This document shows positions 45,406 through 54,979 of a DNA stretch of 64,000 nucleotides, piece after piece. Under the pieces are notes generated by a model that saw only the letters and a program-made list of their open reading frames with translations, did no database searches and was not told the DNA's origin. The stretch's first letter is position 1, and every line of letters starts with the position of its first letter. The stretch lies in NCBI GenBank assembly GCA_033558025.1, contig JAUCEF010000008.1:2418001-2482000 (forward strand), written 5' to 3'. This DNA comes from Phytophthora sp. 'mugwort' (taxonomy: Eukaryota; Oomycota; Peronosporomycetes; Peronosporales; Peronosporaceae). Made by a program: the position numbers and the translations under genes.

Positions 45406-46188
45406 TTACAGGGCCTTGGTGCCCGTGATCGAGCTGATCCACTGAATCGCGGTCGAGACGCGAGAGTAGACGGTAGGAGCTCCTGCGTCACCGCAGCCGT
45501 TACCCCAGTTCACCAACCCGATCAGAATGTCATCCGAGTCTCCCTTGCGTTTTTCCTTGATCAGCGGGCCACCAGTGTCGGCCACGCAAGAGTCCTTACC
45601 AGCGACACCTCCAGCGCACACCCACGTGTCGTCAGTAACGTACACTTGCGCGCAGTCTTCGTTGCTCCACACCTCAACGTTAACACCTTGCAACTCGTAA
45701 GAAGTGGTGCCGTTAGGGAAGCTGGTGTGACCCCAGCCCATAGTCTTCGACCACATGCCCGGGATGATATCCGACCCGTCGGCCTTAGGGAGCTTGATGG
45801 GAGTGAACTTGCTCGGCTTCTCAAGAGTAAGCAAAGTAAAGTCGTACGCGCCACTAGTGGCGTTGTGAAAGGAGTGGTTCTGGACCGACACCACCTTGAT
45901 CTGCTCGCCATCCTGAGTGCCATTTATGTAGTGCGTGCCTACCGACACGAAGTTCGGTACCTTGTAGGTTGTACAGATCGTCGTGGTGAGCACATGGGTG
46001 GGCGAGATCAATGAGCCGCCACAGTAGCTGTCGCCGTCAGTGGTAGAGCGGATACCGGCGGTATACATCTTGGTGCCGCTTGGAATGACCCCTCCACCGA
46101 GGATAAGCTGGCGTTCGGTGTGGTCAGCGTTGACAACGACAGCTCCAATGACCATTGAGGCAGCAGCTATCGTGGTAAAGATCTTCAT
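45406..46188 (-). CDS. Secreted trypsin-fold pseudoprotease, GIP type, paralogue 2
   Basis: The 260-residue protein starts at the ATG at 46188; an upstream in-frame extension begins with a non-ATG codon and would spoil the signal peptide. Residues 1-21 (MKIFTTIAAASMVIGAVVVNA) form the signal peptide, then a 7-residue DHTERQL segment precedes ILGG. S1-fold landmarks are CGGSLISPTHVLT, MGWG, VCAGG and VADTGGP. Ile71 replaces catalytic His57, Asp116 is kept, Thr205 replaces Ser195, residue 189 is Asp as in trypsin, and Ala replaces the oxyanion-hole Gly193. Several N-glycosylation sequons occur (NGT, NHS, NAT). It should be secreted and inactive as a protease, matching Phytophthora glucanase inhibitors. 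It is convergent with the gene at 34.4 kb, which has the same His and Ser losses but different pocket residues. Confidence 0.85.
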   Translation of the reverse strand: MKIFTTIAAASMVIGAVVVNADHTERQLILGGGVIPSGTKMYTAGIRSTTDGDSYCGGSLISPTHVLTTTICTTYKVPNFVSVGTHYINGTQDGEQIKVVSVQNHSFHNATSGAYDFTLLTLEKPSKFTPIKLPKADGSDIIPGMWSKTMGWGHTSFPNGTTSYELQGVNVEVWSNEDCAQVYVTDDTWVCAGGVAGKDSCVADTGGPLIKEKRKGDSDDILIGLVNWGNGCGDAGAPTVYSRVSTAIQWISSITGTKAL

Positions 46189-46220
46189 AGTGGCTTGAGT
46201 TTGAGTGCAATGAGTAGTAG
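46189..46220 (-). promoter_or_regulatory. Oomycete initiator-like element of GIP-like gene 2
   Basis: On the minus strand CTACTCATTGCACTCAAACT lies just before the ATG and resembles the oomycete initiator core (YTCAnTYY). It would give a 5' UTR of about 25 nt. This is inference from a short motif. Confidence 0.4.
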
Positions 46221-46239
46221 ACGGCAAAATCTAAAGTGC

Positions 46240-47360
46240 TGCGTCCCTGATGTGATAATAGTAAACGTTCGATCGGGATAACGCGCGTGACGCTTACTAG
46301 AGCGGAGGATTTTAATTATCTCTGCGACAGGAAGAACGCAGGATTCCTATCCTGGAAAATATGCATCTGTTTGGTGATCCGTTCATACATTAATTTGAAG
46401 CTGTGATCCTCGGCTGGAGATACTGTACTGTAGAACGTTCCGCATGCTCGGAGAACACACTGTCTACCCAACTTTATAGTCTGGAATTTCTAAGCCAGGC
46501 TAGCCACGCCGATGTTTGTACATTAGTCGATCCGGTATGCTCGGAGACGCATAATTTGCAGCCTTACAACACAACAGGATCCATTTCGAGATGGGATTAT
46601 CTGGCTTTGCTTTTTTGTTAGCATCGATATACATGTACGGTACTTTGTATTTAGTACAATATTGGCAAGGTTATTATTAGACAGGACTTCATGAAGAATA
46701 CGTGCCTGCGATTACGGTGAAGCAACATCAAACTAGACGACGGGCACATTCCTCCATCCGATCTTGAGGCTGTTGCCGGGAAGAACCTCCTCCACACATC
46801 AAAGAGATTTTTTCGCTTGGAGATGCGTGTGTGCCTTTACCTAGGCGGATCGTATGAATTTTCTGGCAGAATTTGTCGCCAACTTGATGCGAACTGGCTC
46901 AAAGGCAGTCGATTTCGATATCCATCGCTGTTCGAACGGCGCTTGCCTCGAGTTAGGGGGGCACAACAAGTTTACTTCTACCACAAATGACGAACGCGGT
47001 AAATCATTTTTGCCTCTAATGCTCGATATAATTAGCATAGCAAGTCGCAGCTTCACTCAAATTGACGTCCGTATTTAGCGTGTATGACGTTCTCCAGTGA
47101 CAATAGGCAGACATATCAACAGCGGCTATTATAGGAAGAACAAGAATTAAACTTGCTACTAGTACAACAGAGCAGAAAATTTATCGAATGGAGTTCAGGA
47201 GCTTAGATTGAATAAGAGTTATACTGTACTCGTGTGACAGGACATATCGGTTCCCGCTATCGAGCAGGAACCGATACTCCTATCGTGATCGAAGATCATT
47301 TCCGGAGAGGTGCATTAGCCTCTCCGAAAATTAGGCGTTTAACAAAAACAAAGTACTGAT
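46240..47360. other. Upstream region of GIP-like gene 2; no gene recognised
   Basis: Only short chance frames occur. Two hairpins sit near the copia insertion site: TATCGGTTCC and its complement (47248-47279, 10-bp stem) and CGGAGAGG with CCTCTCCG (about 47312-47335, 8-bp stem). Confidence 0.6.
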
Positions 47361-47365
47361 AACTA
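47361..47365. repeat. Target-site duplication of copia H, left
   Basis: AACTA, identical to 52073-52077. Confidence 0.9.
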
Positions 47366-47648
47366 TGTTGATGTATGCGCCGTATATGCGAAGCGGTGAC
47401 GTCATGCCCATGCGCAGTGATGACACGATGCGTGCGGGCACATGCAGCGATGACGCAATGCATGCGAGCTCACGCAATGGCGTTGTGCTGAAAAGGGGGG
47501 GCAGTTGAGAACACGTGGATGGATCGGATTGGTCGATATTCCGATTTACTCCTGGGACACAAGGTAAGTAGAAGCAGGTTAGCAAGAGTAAGGAGACAAT
47601 AGAACTCACTTCGGCATTTGCCCTCAAACCAACAAGAGCATTTCAACA
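47366..47648 (+). repeat. 5' LTR of copia H
   Basis: 283 bp, TG...CA; virtually identical to 51790-52072. Confidence 0.95.
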
Positions 47649-47692
47649 GGTTAACAGCCGCAAGACGCTCAAGACCAAGCTTCAGTACCGCC

Positions 47693-50600
47693 ATGACCAC
47701 CACGTCCGCCAAGAAAGCTGAAGTCATCCTGGGAAGCGACAACTACTTCCACTGGGAGTTCGCCATGCGGATGACGCTGACGAGGAAGGGGCTGTTGGCG
47801 CACGTGCAGTTGGTGAAGGACCCGTCGGAGATGACGGAGGCGTGGCTGCTCAATGACATGAAGGCGCTCGGGCTCATCGCCCAAGGTGTGGCGGTGGAGC
47901 ACCACACGAAGATCCGCTCGGCGACGTCGGCCATCATGGCCTGGAACACGTTGCGCGACTTCTACAACCGGACGACCATGCACAACCGGGTGACGATGAC
48001 CCGTCGCCTCCACGAGCTCAAGATGGAGGGCGGCGTGACCATGGCCAAGCACCTGGACGACTTCGACGAGCTCATCGTGGGTCTGCAGACGCTCGGAGAA
48101 CCGCTGGACGAGGCTCGTCAGCTGGTCATCTTGCTGAGCAGTCTGCCCACGGAGTACGAGTTGATCTGCTCGATCGTGGAGAACGTGAAAGACTTCACGT
48201 TGATCGAGGTGAAGGAGAAGCTACTCAAGGAGTACGAGCGCCTCGACAAGAAGGAAGGCACTGAGCGCGCGCTAAAGGCTACTGCGAACGGCAGTAAGTT
48301 CAAAGGCGCGAAAACCTTCAGGGGCGGCAAGGGCAGCAAGGCCTTCGGTTCAAGGAAGAACGGCGGTTTCAAGGGCAAGTGCTTCAACTGCGGCCAGATG
48401 GGCCACATGAAGCGGGACTGCCCGGACCCGAACGCGGGCAACAACGACGACGACGCGGTCTTCGCCGTTGGGAAGAGTCGGTCGGCTGGGTGGCTGATCG
48501 ACAGCGGTGCGACGGCGCACATGACGCCTCACCGCAACGACTTGTTTGAGTACAAGGACTTCGACTCGGACGTCGAGGTGACCATCGCGGACGGCAAGAA
48601 GATCCGGGTGGTGGGAACGGGGTCGGTGCGCCTGACGGGCATCGACGGCACGCGCATTAAGATGGTCGATGTGATGTACATCCCCGGGCTGGACCGGCAG
48701 CTGTTGTCTGTCAGCAGGCTGGCGGAGCGCGGCATGAGCGTGGAGTTTCAGAAGAAGTCGTGTACGATCTGGAACAAGTCCAAGGCGATCGCGTTGGGCA
48801 AGAAGGTCGGCAAGGCCTACGTGCTCGACTGCGAGAAGGACATGGCGCACTACGTGGAGTACGCCGGAGTCGACAGTGAGTGGGAGTTGTGGCATGCGCG
48901 CATGGGCCACTTGAACAAGGACGCGCTGGCGAAGACGCAGAACGCCACCACTGGCATGCCCACGTTGGACCGCAAGTCCATGACGCTGTGCGGGGGCTGC
49001 ATGAAGGGCAAACAGACGGTCGCGCACTTCCCGTCTCAATCGCTGTCGAAGACGACGAAGGTGTTGCAGTTGGTGCACACGGACGTCATGGGGCCCATGA
49101 AGACGAAGTCTAAAGGCGGGGCCCGGTACGTGCTCACGTTTGTGGATGACTACTCCAAGTACGTGGTGGCGTACTTCATCACCAAGAAGAGTGAGGTGCC
49201 CGTCAAGTTCAAGACGTTCATGAACTTGTACGAGAACCAGTGGGGAGAGCGCATCAAGTGCCTGCGCTCGGACAACGGCACGGAGTTCGTCAACAAGGAG
49301 ATGGACAGGTTGTGCGCGTTGAACGGGATCGTTCACCAGAAGACCGTGCCTTACAGCCCGCAGCAGAACGGCGTGGCGGAGCGCATGAACCGCACGATCA
49401 TGGAGAAGGCCCGCAGCATGTTGTATTACAAGGCTATCTCAACGATGTGGTGGGCCGAGGCGGTCAGTACGTCGGTGTACCTGATTAACCGGTCCACGAC
49501 CAATACGCACTCGAGCAGGACGCCGTACGAGTTGGCGTTCAGGGGCAAGCCGCGACTGGACCACTTGCGCGTGTTCGGCTCGGTCGGGTACGCTCACGTC
49601 GACAAGGCAAAGCGCACCAAGTTGGAGCCGAAGAGCTTCAAGTGCTTGTTCTTGGGGTACGCCGAGAACTCGAAGGGCTACCGCGTGTACGACTTGGAGT
49701 CGAACAAGGTGAAGGTGACAAAGTCGACGAAGCTCGACGAGCGCGAGGTAGACGGCATCTACGACTCGGCGCCGACGGAGAGCACGACGGTCATCCATTC
49801 GACGGAGGACGTCGATGACGTCGTGCAGCACGAGCAAGAGCGCCAACCCGCTACTGAAGAGCCGATGGGATCGGTGGAGGAGAGCCATGAGGAAGACACG
49901 GAGATGCCCGAGGCTGAGTCGGACGAGTTGACGAGGCATGAGCTGGCAAGATACCGAAGGACGCCAGGGGCAACTTTCAGTGACAATCTTGTATTCCACC
50001 CGGAACCCGAACGAGTCCGACGCCCTCGTGACTCAGTCCTTGCTCTTCAAGACGTTGCAGACGAGTACAAGGTGAACGACGAGGACGACCCGGACAACGA
50101 CGACCACTTCTGGCCGCCGTCGCCTAAGCGACCTCGAGTCGACGAGGACGGACTGCTCGCCGAAGCGGTACTGGCTTACGCTGCCAGTGTGGGAGACGCT
50201 GACGACGCGCCTACCACGTACCAGCAGGCCATGAAGAGCAACGAGGCGTCGGAGTGGATCAAGGCGATGAACTCCGAGTTGAAGGCGCACGCGGACAATG
50301 GCTCGTGGACGCTGGTTCGACGGACGTCTGGCGCCCGGCCGATTGGGTGTCGATGGGTGTTCGCTAAGAAGCGGAACGAGCACGGCCGAGTTGTGCGGTA
50401 CAAGGCCCGGTTGGTGGCGAAGGGCTTCAAGCAGAAGTTCGGCGTGGACTTCTTCGAGACGTACTCGCCCGTCGCCAACATGAACTCGATCAGGGTTGTG
50501 CTGTCGGTGGTGGTGGCGAAGGCCTACGTCACAGAGCAGCTGGACGCGGACACAGCGTTCCTGAACAGTGATCTGAAGGAGCAAGTGTTCATGGAGGTGC

Positions 50601-51823
50601 CGTACGGCATCACGAACGCGGAGAACATGATGTGCAAGCTGGACAAGGCGATCTACGGCCTCAAGCAGGCCGCGAGCGCGTGGCATCAGACGATCCACGC
50701 CGTGTTTATGAAGATCGGCTTCCGCAGCTGCGGGGCAGACCAGTGCGTCTACGTGAAGGGCTCCAAGGACAACTACGTGTACGTCTGCTTGTACGTGGAC
50801 GACATGATCATCGCCGCCAAGACCAACAAAGAGATTGACGAGGTCAAGATGGCGTTGAAGAGCGCGTTTAAGATGAAGGAGCTCGGCGAGGTCAAGTTCA
50901 TCCTCGGTATGGAGGTGGGCCATGACCACACGGCCGGCACGTTGATGATCAGGCAGACGCGCTACATCGACGACGTCGTGAACCGGTTCAACCAGCAAGA
51001 CGCGAAAGCGGTGGTGAACCCGTGCGAGTCCGGCATGAAGTTGACGAAGATGCAATCGCCGACCACGAACGCTGAGCGCGAGGACATGAGGTCCAAGCCG
51101 TACAGGTCTTTGATCGGATGCTTGTTGTACATCACGACCTGCACGCGCCCGGACGTGGCATATATCGTCACGCAGCTGTCGCGGTTCTTGGAGAACCCTG
51201 GGCAGCAGCACTGGAAGGCAGCCATTCGTGTGCTTCGCTACCTGAAGACGACGAAGGACTTCGGGGTCATCTACAGCGGCAACGACGGCAAGGTCGTGTT
51301 GGAGGCATACACGGACGCGGACTGGGGCAGCAATCTGGACGACCGCCGCTCGGTATCCGGGATCATGATCATGATTGGCGGCGTGCCGGTCGTTTTCAAG
51401 TCCAAGTACCAGCGCACGGTGGCGCTGAGCTCGGCGGAGGCGGAGTACATGGCGTTAAGCCTGTGCACGCAGGAGGTGCTGTGGACCCGTGCGATGCTCA
51501 AGGACCTGGGTCATGAGCAAGTGGGAGCGACGCAAGTCTGGGAGGACAACCAAGGTGCCATTGCACTGGCAAGCAACGCCGGCTACAATGCGCGGACCAA
51601 GCACGTCGACATCAGGCACCACTTCATCCGCGAGAACGTGGCCCGGGACATCATCACGGTGGACTACGTTGGGACGGAAGGTCAGCTGGCGGACATGCTC
51701 AGGAAGGCGGTCGGGACGAAGAGACTGCAGTTCTTGCTCGCAGGGAGCGGCGTCCGAACCAAGACCGCTCAGCATGCGGCGAGTGGGAGTGTTGATGTAT
51801 GCGCCGTATATGCGAAGCGGTGA
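47693..51823 (+). CDS. Copia Gag-Pol polyprotein (capsid, protease, integrase, RT, RNase H)
   Basis: I chose the ATG at 47693 (MTTTSAKKAEV); the frame is open further upstream into the 5' LTR but without an ATG. The product is 1376 residues. Gag carries a CX2CX4HX4C knuckle (CFNCGQMGHMKRDC) from Cys230. The protease site is DSGA from Asp270. Integrase has an HHCC-type module (HARMGHLNKD...CGGC) and the triad Asp464, Asp527, Glu563 with DX35E spacing. RT holds YVDD from Tyr1034. RNase H shows TDADWG, SSAEAEYMAL and EDNQGA. One frame without gag/pol shift is normal for copia. The stop lies 34 bp inside the 3' LTR. The third-position GC bias is much stronger than in the surrounding sequence. The fragment at 55.5-58.1 kb is a decayed relative. 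Confidence 0.95.
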   Translation: MTTTSAKKAEVILGSDNYFHWEFAMRMTLTRKGLLAHVQLVKDPSEMTEAWLLNDMKALGLIAQGVAVEHHTKIRSATSAIMAWNTLRDFYNRTTMHNRVTMTRRLHELKMEGGVTMAKHLDDFDELIVGLQTLGEPLDEARQLVILLSSLPTEYELICSIVENVKDFTLIEVKEKLLKEYERLDKKEGTERALKATANGSKFKGAKTFRGGKGSKAFGSRKNGGFKGKCFNCGQMGHMKRDCPDPNAGNNDDDAVFAVGKSRSAGWLIDSGATAHMTPHRNDLFEYKDFDSDVEVTIADGKKIRVVGTGSVRLTGIDGTRIKMVDVMYIPGLDRQLLSVSRLAERGMSVEFQKKSCTIWNKSKAIALGKKVGKAYVLDCEKDMAHYVEYAGVDSEWELWHARMGHLNKDALAKTQNATTGMPTLDRKSMTLCGGCMKGKQTVAHFPSQSLSKTTKVLQLVHTDVMGPMKTKSKGGARYVLTFVDDYSKYVVAYFITKKSEVPVKFKTFMNLYENQWGERIKCLRSDNGTEFVNKEMDRLCALNGIVHQKTVPYSPQQNGVAERMNRTIMEKARSMLYYKAISTMWWAEAVSTSVYLINRSTTNTHSSRTPYELAFRGKPRLDHLRVFGSVGYAHVDKAKRTKLEPKSFKCLFLGYAENSKGYRVYDLESNKVKVTKSTKLDEREVDGIYDSAPTESTTVIHSTEDVDDVVQHEQERQPATEEPMGSVEESHEEDTEMPEAESDELTRHELARYRRTPGATFSDNLVFHPEPERVRRPRDSVLALQDVADEYKVNDEDDPDNDDHFWPPSPKRPRVDEDGLLAEAVLAYAASVGDADDAPTTYQQAMKSNEASEWIKAMNSELKAHADNGSWTLVRRTSGARPIGCRWVFAKKRNEHGRVVRYKARLVAKGFKQKFGVDFFETYSPVANMNSIRVVLSVVVAKAYVTEQLDADTAFLNSDLKEQVFMEVPYGITNAENMMCKLDKAIYGLKQAASAWHQTIHAVFMKIGFRSCGADQCVYVKGSKDNYVYVCLYVDDMIIAAKTNKEIDEVKMALKSAFKMKELGEVKFILGMEVGHDHTAGTLMIRQTRYIDDVVNRFNQQDAKAVVNPCESGMKLTKMQSPTTNAEREDMRSKPYRSLIGCLLYITTCTRPDVAYIVTQLSRFLENPGQQHWKAAIRVLRYLKTTKDFGVIYSGNDGKVVLEAYTDADWGSNLDDRRSVSGIMIMIGGVPVVFKSKYQRTVALSSAEAEYMALSLCTQEVLWTRAMLKDLGHEQVGATQVWEDNQGAIALASNAGYNARTKHVDIRHHFIRENVARDIITVDYVGTEGQLADMLRKAVGTKRLQFLLAGSGVRTKTAQHAASGSVDVCAVYAKR
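51776..51789 (+). other. Candidate polypurine tract of copia H
   Basis: GCGGCGAGTGGGAG immediately precedes the 3' LTR and overlaps the end of the ORF. Confidence 0.5.
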
Positions 51824-52072
51824 CGTCATGCCCATGCGCAGTGATGACACGATGCGTGCGGGCACATGCAGCGATGACGCAATGCATGCGAGCTCACGCA
51901 ATGGCGTTGTGCTGAAAAGGGGGGGCAGTTGAGAACACGTGGATGGATCGGATTGGTCGATATTCCGATTTACTCCTGGGACACAAGGTAAGTAGAAGCA
52001 GGTTAGCAAGAGTAAGGAGACAATAGAACTCACTTCGGCATTTGCCCTCAAACCAACAAGAGCATTTCAGCA
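51790..52072 (+). repeat. 3' LTR of copia H
   Basis: 283 bp, TGTTGATG...TTTCAGCA. The last 34 bp of the gag-pol frame lie inside it. Confidence 0.95.
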
Positions 52073-52077
52073 AACTA
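52073..52077. repeat. Target-site duplication of copia H, right
   Basis: AACTA, identical to 47361-47365. Confidence 0.9.
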
Positions 52078-53110
52078 TATACATGTACACTAGCGCGAAA
52101 ATGAAACGAAGCGGATTCAGAGTGACTCTTAATGACGTCGCACCATGCCATGGTACAAAGTGCTTTGATCTGTTGGCCAATTTATTACTAGGACTAGAGC
52201 TTGAAGTAAATGCAAAGATGGTGTGAATGCATTTGCGTGTGTCGTTGCGGAGAAGGTAGGCGGTAGACATCTTATTAATACATAACGGTTGAAAGGACCA
52301 AGAAAATGCACTTGTTTTCTACATCGTGTCGCGGAAATTCGAGAGGGAAACTGAGCATAGTAATCAGTTTTACCTCCTCCACTGCAGCCCCCTCCTCCTG
52401 TATTAATTGTCGATTTCACTCCTTAACGCGGCTTTGGCAAATATCGACGTTGACAGTCAAGGCCTTGCAAAACCTTGTCAGTACGGTCTGTATACAGTGG
52501 CAGATGTAGCACCAACTATTAGCGACGGTCTATCACGCCGAAGACAGACCAAAGTAGAGTTATCCATCTTTTTCCTTGGGGTGGGAAAGTACTCTGCGTT
52601 CTCCATTGCGCCTTAAGTTGGTGTTTAAGTATAGCTGACTGGTGGCTGCACTAACTACCGTTTGAAATGAGAAGTGGCTAAGAGCAGACCAATGAAGCAC
52701 CAAATACAAAATTTACACATTAAGAAGGACCCAGGCGCTTTGAATGTCATTTTGATCTGTTGCGGCGACCTACGACTACATTTGCGCTTCGACCGCGATT
52801 CTAGTAAGTCATTTCAATCACGGGCGCCAGGATACTTGGGACAATCACATACGCAATCCTCCATAGCTTACTGAGGAATGTCATTGAAATACTTCCCTGC
52901 ATGTGGTATCTAGATATTTCCATTTGGAGCTACTAAGTTAAAAAAACTGTTCAGATCTCTTCATGAACATCAAGTCTCGAAATATTGATAGACATGCGCG
53001 GCTCGGGGGGTCACGTTTAATCACACGCATCCGACGGGAGAAGTTAGGGAGCTCCCTTAGCGGAGTTTCCGAATAGAGGAAGTCAACGCACATGGCGTTA
53101 TTAGTGCTTT
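52078..53110. other. No gene recognised
   Basis: Short frames occur on both strands, one minus-strand frame with a glycine-rich start (near 52419), but none has convincing composition or length. I see no repeats here. Confidence 0.6.
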
Positions 53111-53487
53111 ATGCCTTCAATAGATACCGGTATGGTTGAAGAAAATATAGACGTACCTGTAACACATATACCATTGAATGCCGAGCCCTCGAGCAATGAG
53201 TCGCAGCAGTCATCCTCACCCCGCGAGCCACGGGCTCCAGTGTACGAACCCTCAGAGACACAATGTCCAGTCGAATACTATATAAAGGCGCCACCACCTC
53301 TGGAACATGCTTCGGAGCAAAATGCAGAGGACGCAATTCACAGACGAACCACAATTTCAACGTATCGCGGGCCAAGCCCACATACAATGAGATGGGCGAG
53401 GTCCGGTTCCGCTTGTTTGCGTGTAATCAAGCTGGAAAACCAAAGAAAACAGAAATGAAAGTACTTTATCTTATCTCTAGAAAGTAG
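53111..53487 (+). CDS. Hypothetical short protein, possibly frame-shifted
   Basis: A 115-codon frame from the ATG at 53111 has a Ser/Pro/Glu-rich first part (EPSSNESQQSSSPREPRAPVY). From about 53330 the alternative frame gives a more protein-like FNVSRAKPTYNEMGEVRFRLFACN followed by a basic tail to the stop at 53487. One frameshift or an unrecognised intron could join the two. I do not recognise the product. It could be a noncoding chance frame. Confidence 0.25.
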
Positions 53488-53489
53488 AC

Positions 53490-54163
53490 GATCGCCACGA
53501 CCTTTGCACTGGTGTTATCGATCTTTGTGCCACCCATGGCACCAGTTCAGAATATTTTTCTTCTTGATATGCCTGGTCACATTGATTTTGAATCCGATAA
53601 TGCGCCACAGTTCTATCATTTATCTTTCAGCCGTTTAGCCCACGCTTATCATCGGTACCTAGCATGTTTCTCGAGCTGGCCATCTGTAGTTTAAGGACGC
53701 TATTCGAGGTTCTGAACCTTAACCGATTAATCTCGCCAACTTTGTATTATCTCAGCAGAGCGAAATATCAAGAGAACAATATACACTTCCGCGGAGTGCC
53801 TGGAAAACAATGGAATCAGCGAAGGCGTTACCGACGATTCACAACGTCTCGGGAGCTACGATAGATGGGATGATACCTCGTCGAGTGCTCTCTTACCCGT
53901 TCAAAACGAGCAGCAGTTTCTCTGCTAAATCGCCGCTGGTTTTGAACGGGTTCGTGAACGTCGTGCTCCTCTAGTCGCTGACCTAAGGCAGAACATTTCC
54001 ACCCTCTTGAGGGCTATGACACCATAGTTCACGTGCTTTAACTGCACCTGCTTGCAGAGGATACGAGGTCCGTGGAGTCGGCGGATTCTCATCGATCTCA
54101 GCCATGCTTGCCATTTTCTTCTGCCGCTTATTCCGCTTCAGCTTATGCGCGCATGTCAATCGT
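53490..54163. other. Intergenic, with one inverted repeat
   Basis: No convincing gene. ACCCGTTCAAAAC at 53895-53907 pairs exactly with 53939-53951 around a 31-nt loop that holds a second small AGCAG/CTGCT stem. The last part (about 54020-54163) might extend the neighbouring Stc1-like frame after a frameshift. Confidence 0.55.
53895..53951. repeat. 13-bp inverted repeat, 31-nt loop
   Basis: Exact complementarity of the two 13-nt arms, with a nested 5-bp stem in the loop. Confidence 0.75.
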
Positions 54164-54979
54164 TCAGGACGCTGTTGTCGTTTGTGACTCGTTACGATCT
54201 TCTCGCCCCTGCTTTGTGAGTTGGAACTCTTGTGCTTGCCATGACGTGTGCGACACGTTACTGGTATTACGATTCTCCCCGCGTATCTGCGGGATTAAAT
54301 TTCCCTCGCGTATCTGCTGCAGTCTCTTCTGCAACGGGATTCTTGTCAATTGACCTTGCTGCGTCGATATCTGTTGCATCTTGTGCACTGGGGTGCGTTT
54401 ATCTTTGAGGTTCCGACGTCTTTTTCGACTCTGCCGTCTCTCTTCACTAGAGAATTGTAGATCGTAGGAGCAATCTCGGCATTTCCTCGTCACCGCCTTG
54501 CAATTTTTCCGTTGTTTCTTAGAGAAATTTCGTGCGTCCATATCCTTCCGCTGGCAGCACGTGCAGTTGAATTTCTCGACCAAATGTTTGCCTCGAGCCA
54601 CAACCGGGGACGTCATTGAGTGCCGACAGCGGCGTACTGAAGTATCGAAGAGTGCAGGGCTTGTAGGGTCATGGGTAGAACCTCCCGTAGCTTCACCTCC
54701 AGAGGTTCCGAAAGTGCTGGGAGAGTTTGGAATTCGACGTCGGGGAATCACGAAAGCGTCTTGGGTAGTTCTGATTGGGGCTGAAACGACTGGCGCAGAC
54801 GACGCGGCGAGTAAAGCAGCTTGCAAGTCCAGGATGTTAATTTCGGGGATCGCCGGGATTGATGGCGCAGGTTCAGCACAGGCGTTAGCGAGTATTGTCT
54901 GGGCTTGGTCAGGTCCGTAGCCCTCGCTCTCGGTAGAGCTGCCATCATCGAAGTCACCCGTGTCTCCGCACCAAGACAT
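54164..54979 (-). CDS. Stc1-type zinc-ribbon domain protein
   Basis: The 271-residue ORF starts at the ATG at 54979. The N-terminal 60 residues are acidic and Ala-rich. Residues 137-170 hold FNCTCCQRKDMDARNFSKKQRKN and then KCRDC, a four-cysteine zinc ribbon (Cys139/142, Cys167/170) with the FSKKQ signature seen in Stc1 domains. In fission yeast Stc1 connects RNAi to the CLRC heterochromatin methyltransferase; a comparable chromatin role here is inference only. A long Lys/Arg/Gln-rich tail follows. After the stop, another frame continues with similar basic composition (LKRNKRQKKMASMAEIDEN near 54090-54140), so the true C-terminus may be longer and interrupted by a frameshift. It is divergent from the short ORF at 55225. 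Confidence 0.5.
   Translation of the reverse strand: MSWCGDTGDFDDGSSTESEGYGPDQAQTILANACAEPAPSIPAIPEINILDLQAALLAASSAPVVSAPIRTTQDAFVIPRRRIPNSPSTFGTSGGEATGGSTHDPTSPALFDTSVRRCRHSMTSPVVARGKHLVEKFNCTCCQRKDMDARNFSKKQRKNCKAVTRKCRDCSYDLQFSSEERRQSRKRRRNLKDKRTPVHKMQQISTQQGQLTRIPLQKRLQQIREGNLIPQIRGENRNTSNVSHTSWQAQEFQLTKQGREDRNESQTTTAS

Larger units (their letters stand above)
47366..52072 (+). mobile_element. Intact Ty1/copia retrotransposon H
   Basis: This 4707-bp element has 283-bp LTRs, a single uninterrupted gag-pol ORF and perfect 5-bp target duplications (AACTA at 47361-47365 and 52073-52077). The LTRs start TGTTGATG and end CA, differing by eye only at the third-last base (ACA versus GCA). The sequence after the 5' LTR (GGTTAACAGCCGC) is the candidate primer-binding region; it does not start TGG. 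A purine-rich GCGGCGAGTGGGAG precedes the 3' LTR. All catalytic motifs are present. It is the youngest and only potentially active transposon in the window. Confidence 0.95.

Noticed and set aside
45286..46014. 242-codon plus-strand frame over GIP-like gene 2
   Set aside because: Antisense shadow of the GC-biased coding strand; no recognisable domain.
48350..49336. 328-codon minus-strand open frame
   Set aside because: It is antisense to the intact copia gag-pol; strong third-position GC bias removes stop codons on the other strand. Its composition (His/Arg/Leu/Val-rich) is typical of a shadow frame.
50033..51211. 392-codon minus-strand open frame
   Set aside because: Shadow of the copia RT/RNase H coding sequence, with the same skewed composition and no domain.
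52129..52419. Glycine-rich minus-strand ORF as a gene
   Set aside because: Only the first 15 codons are unusual; the rest has no domain, no homologue recognised and no conserved neighbour.
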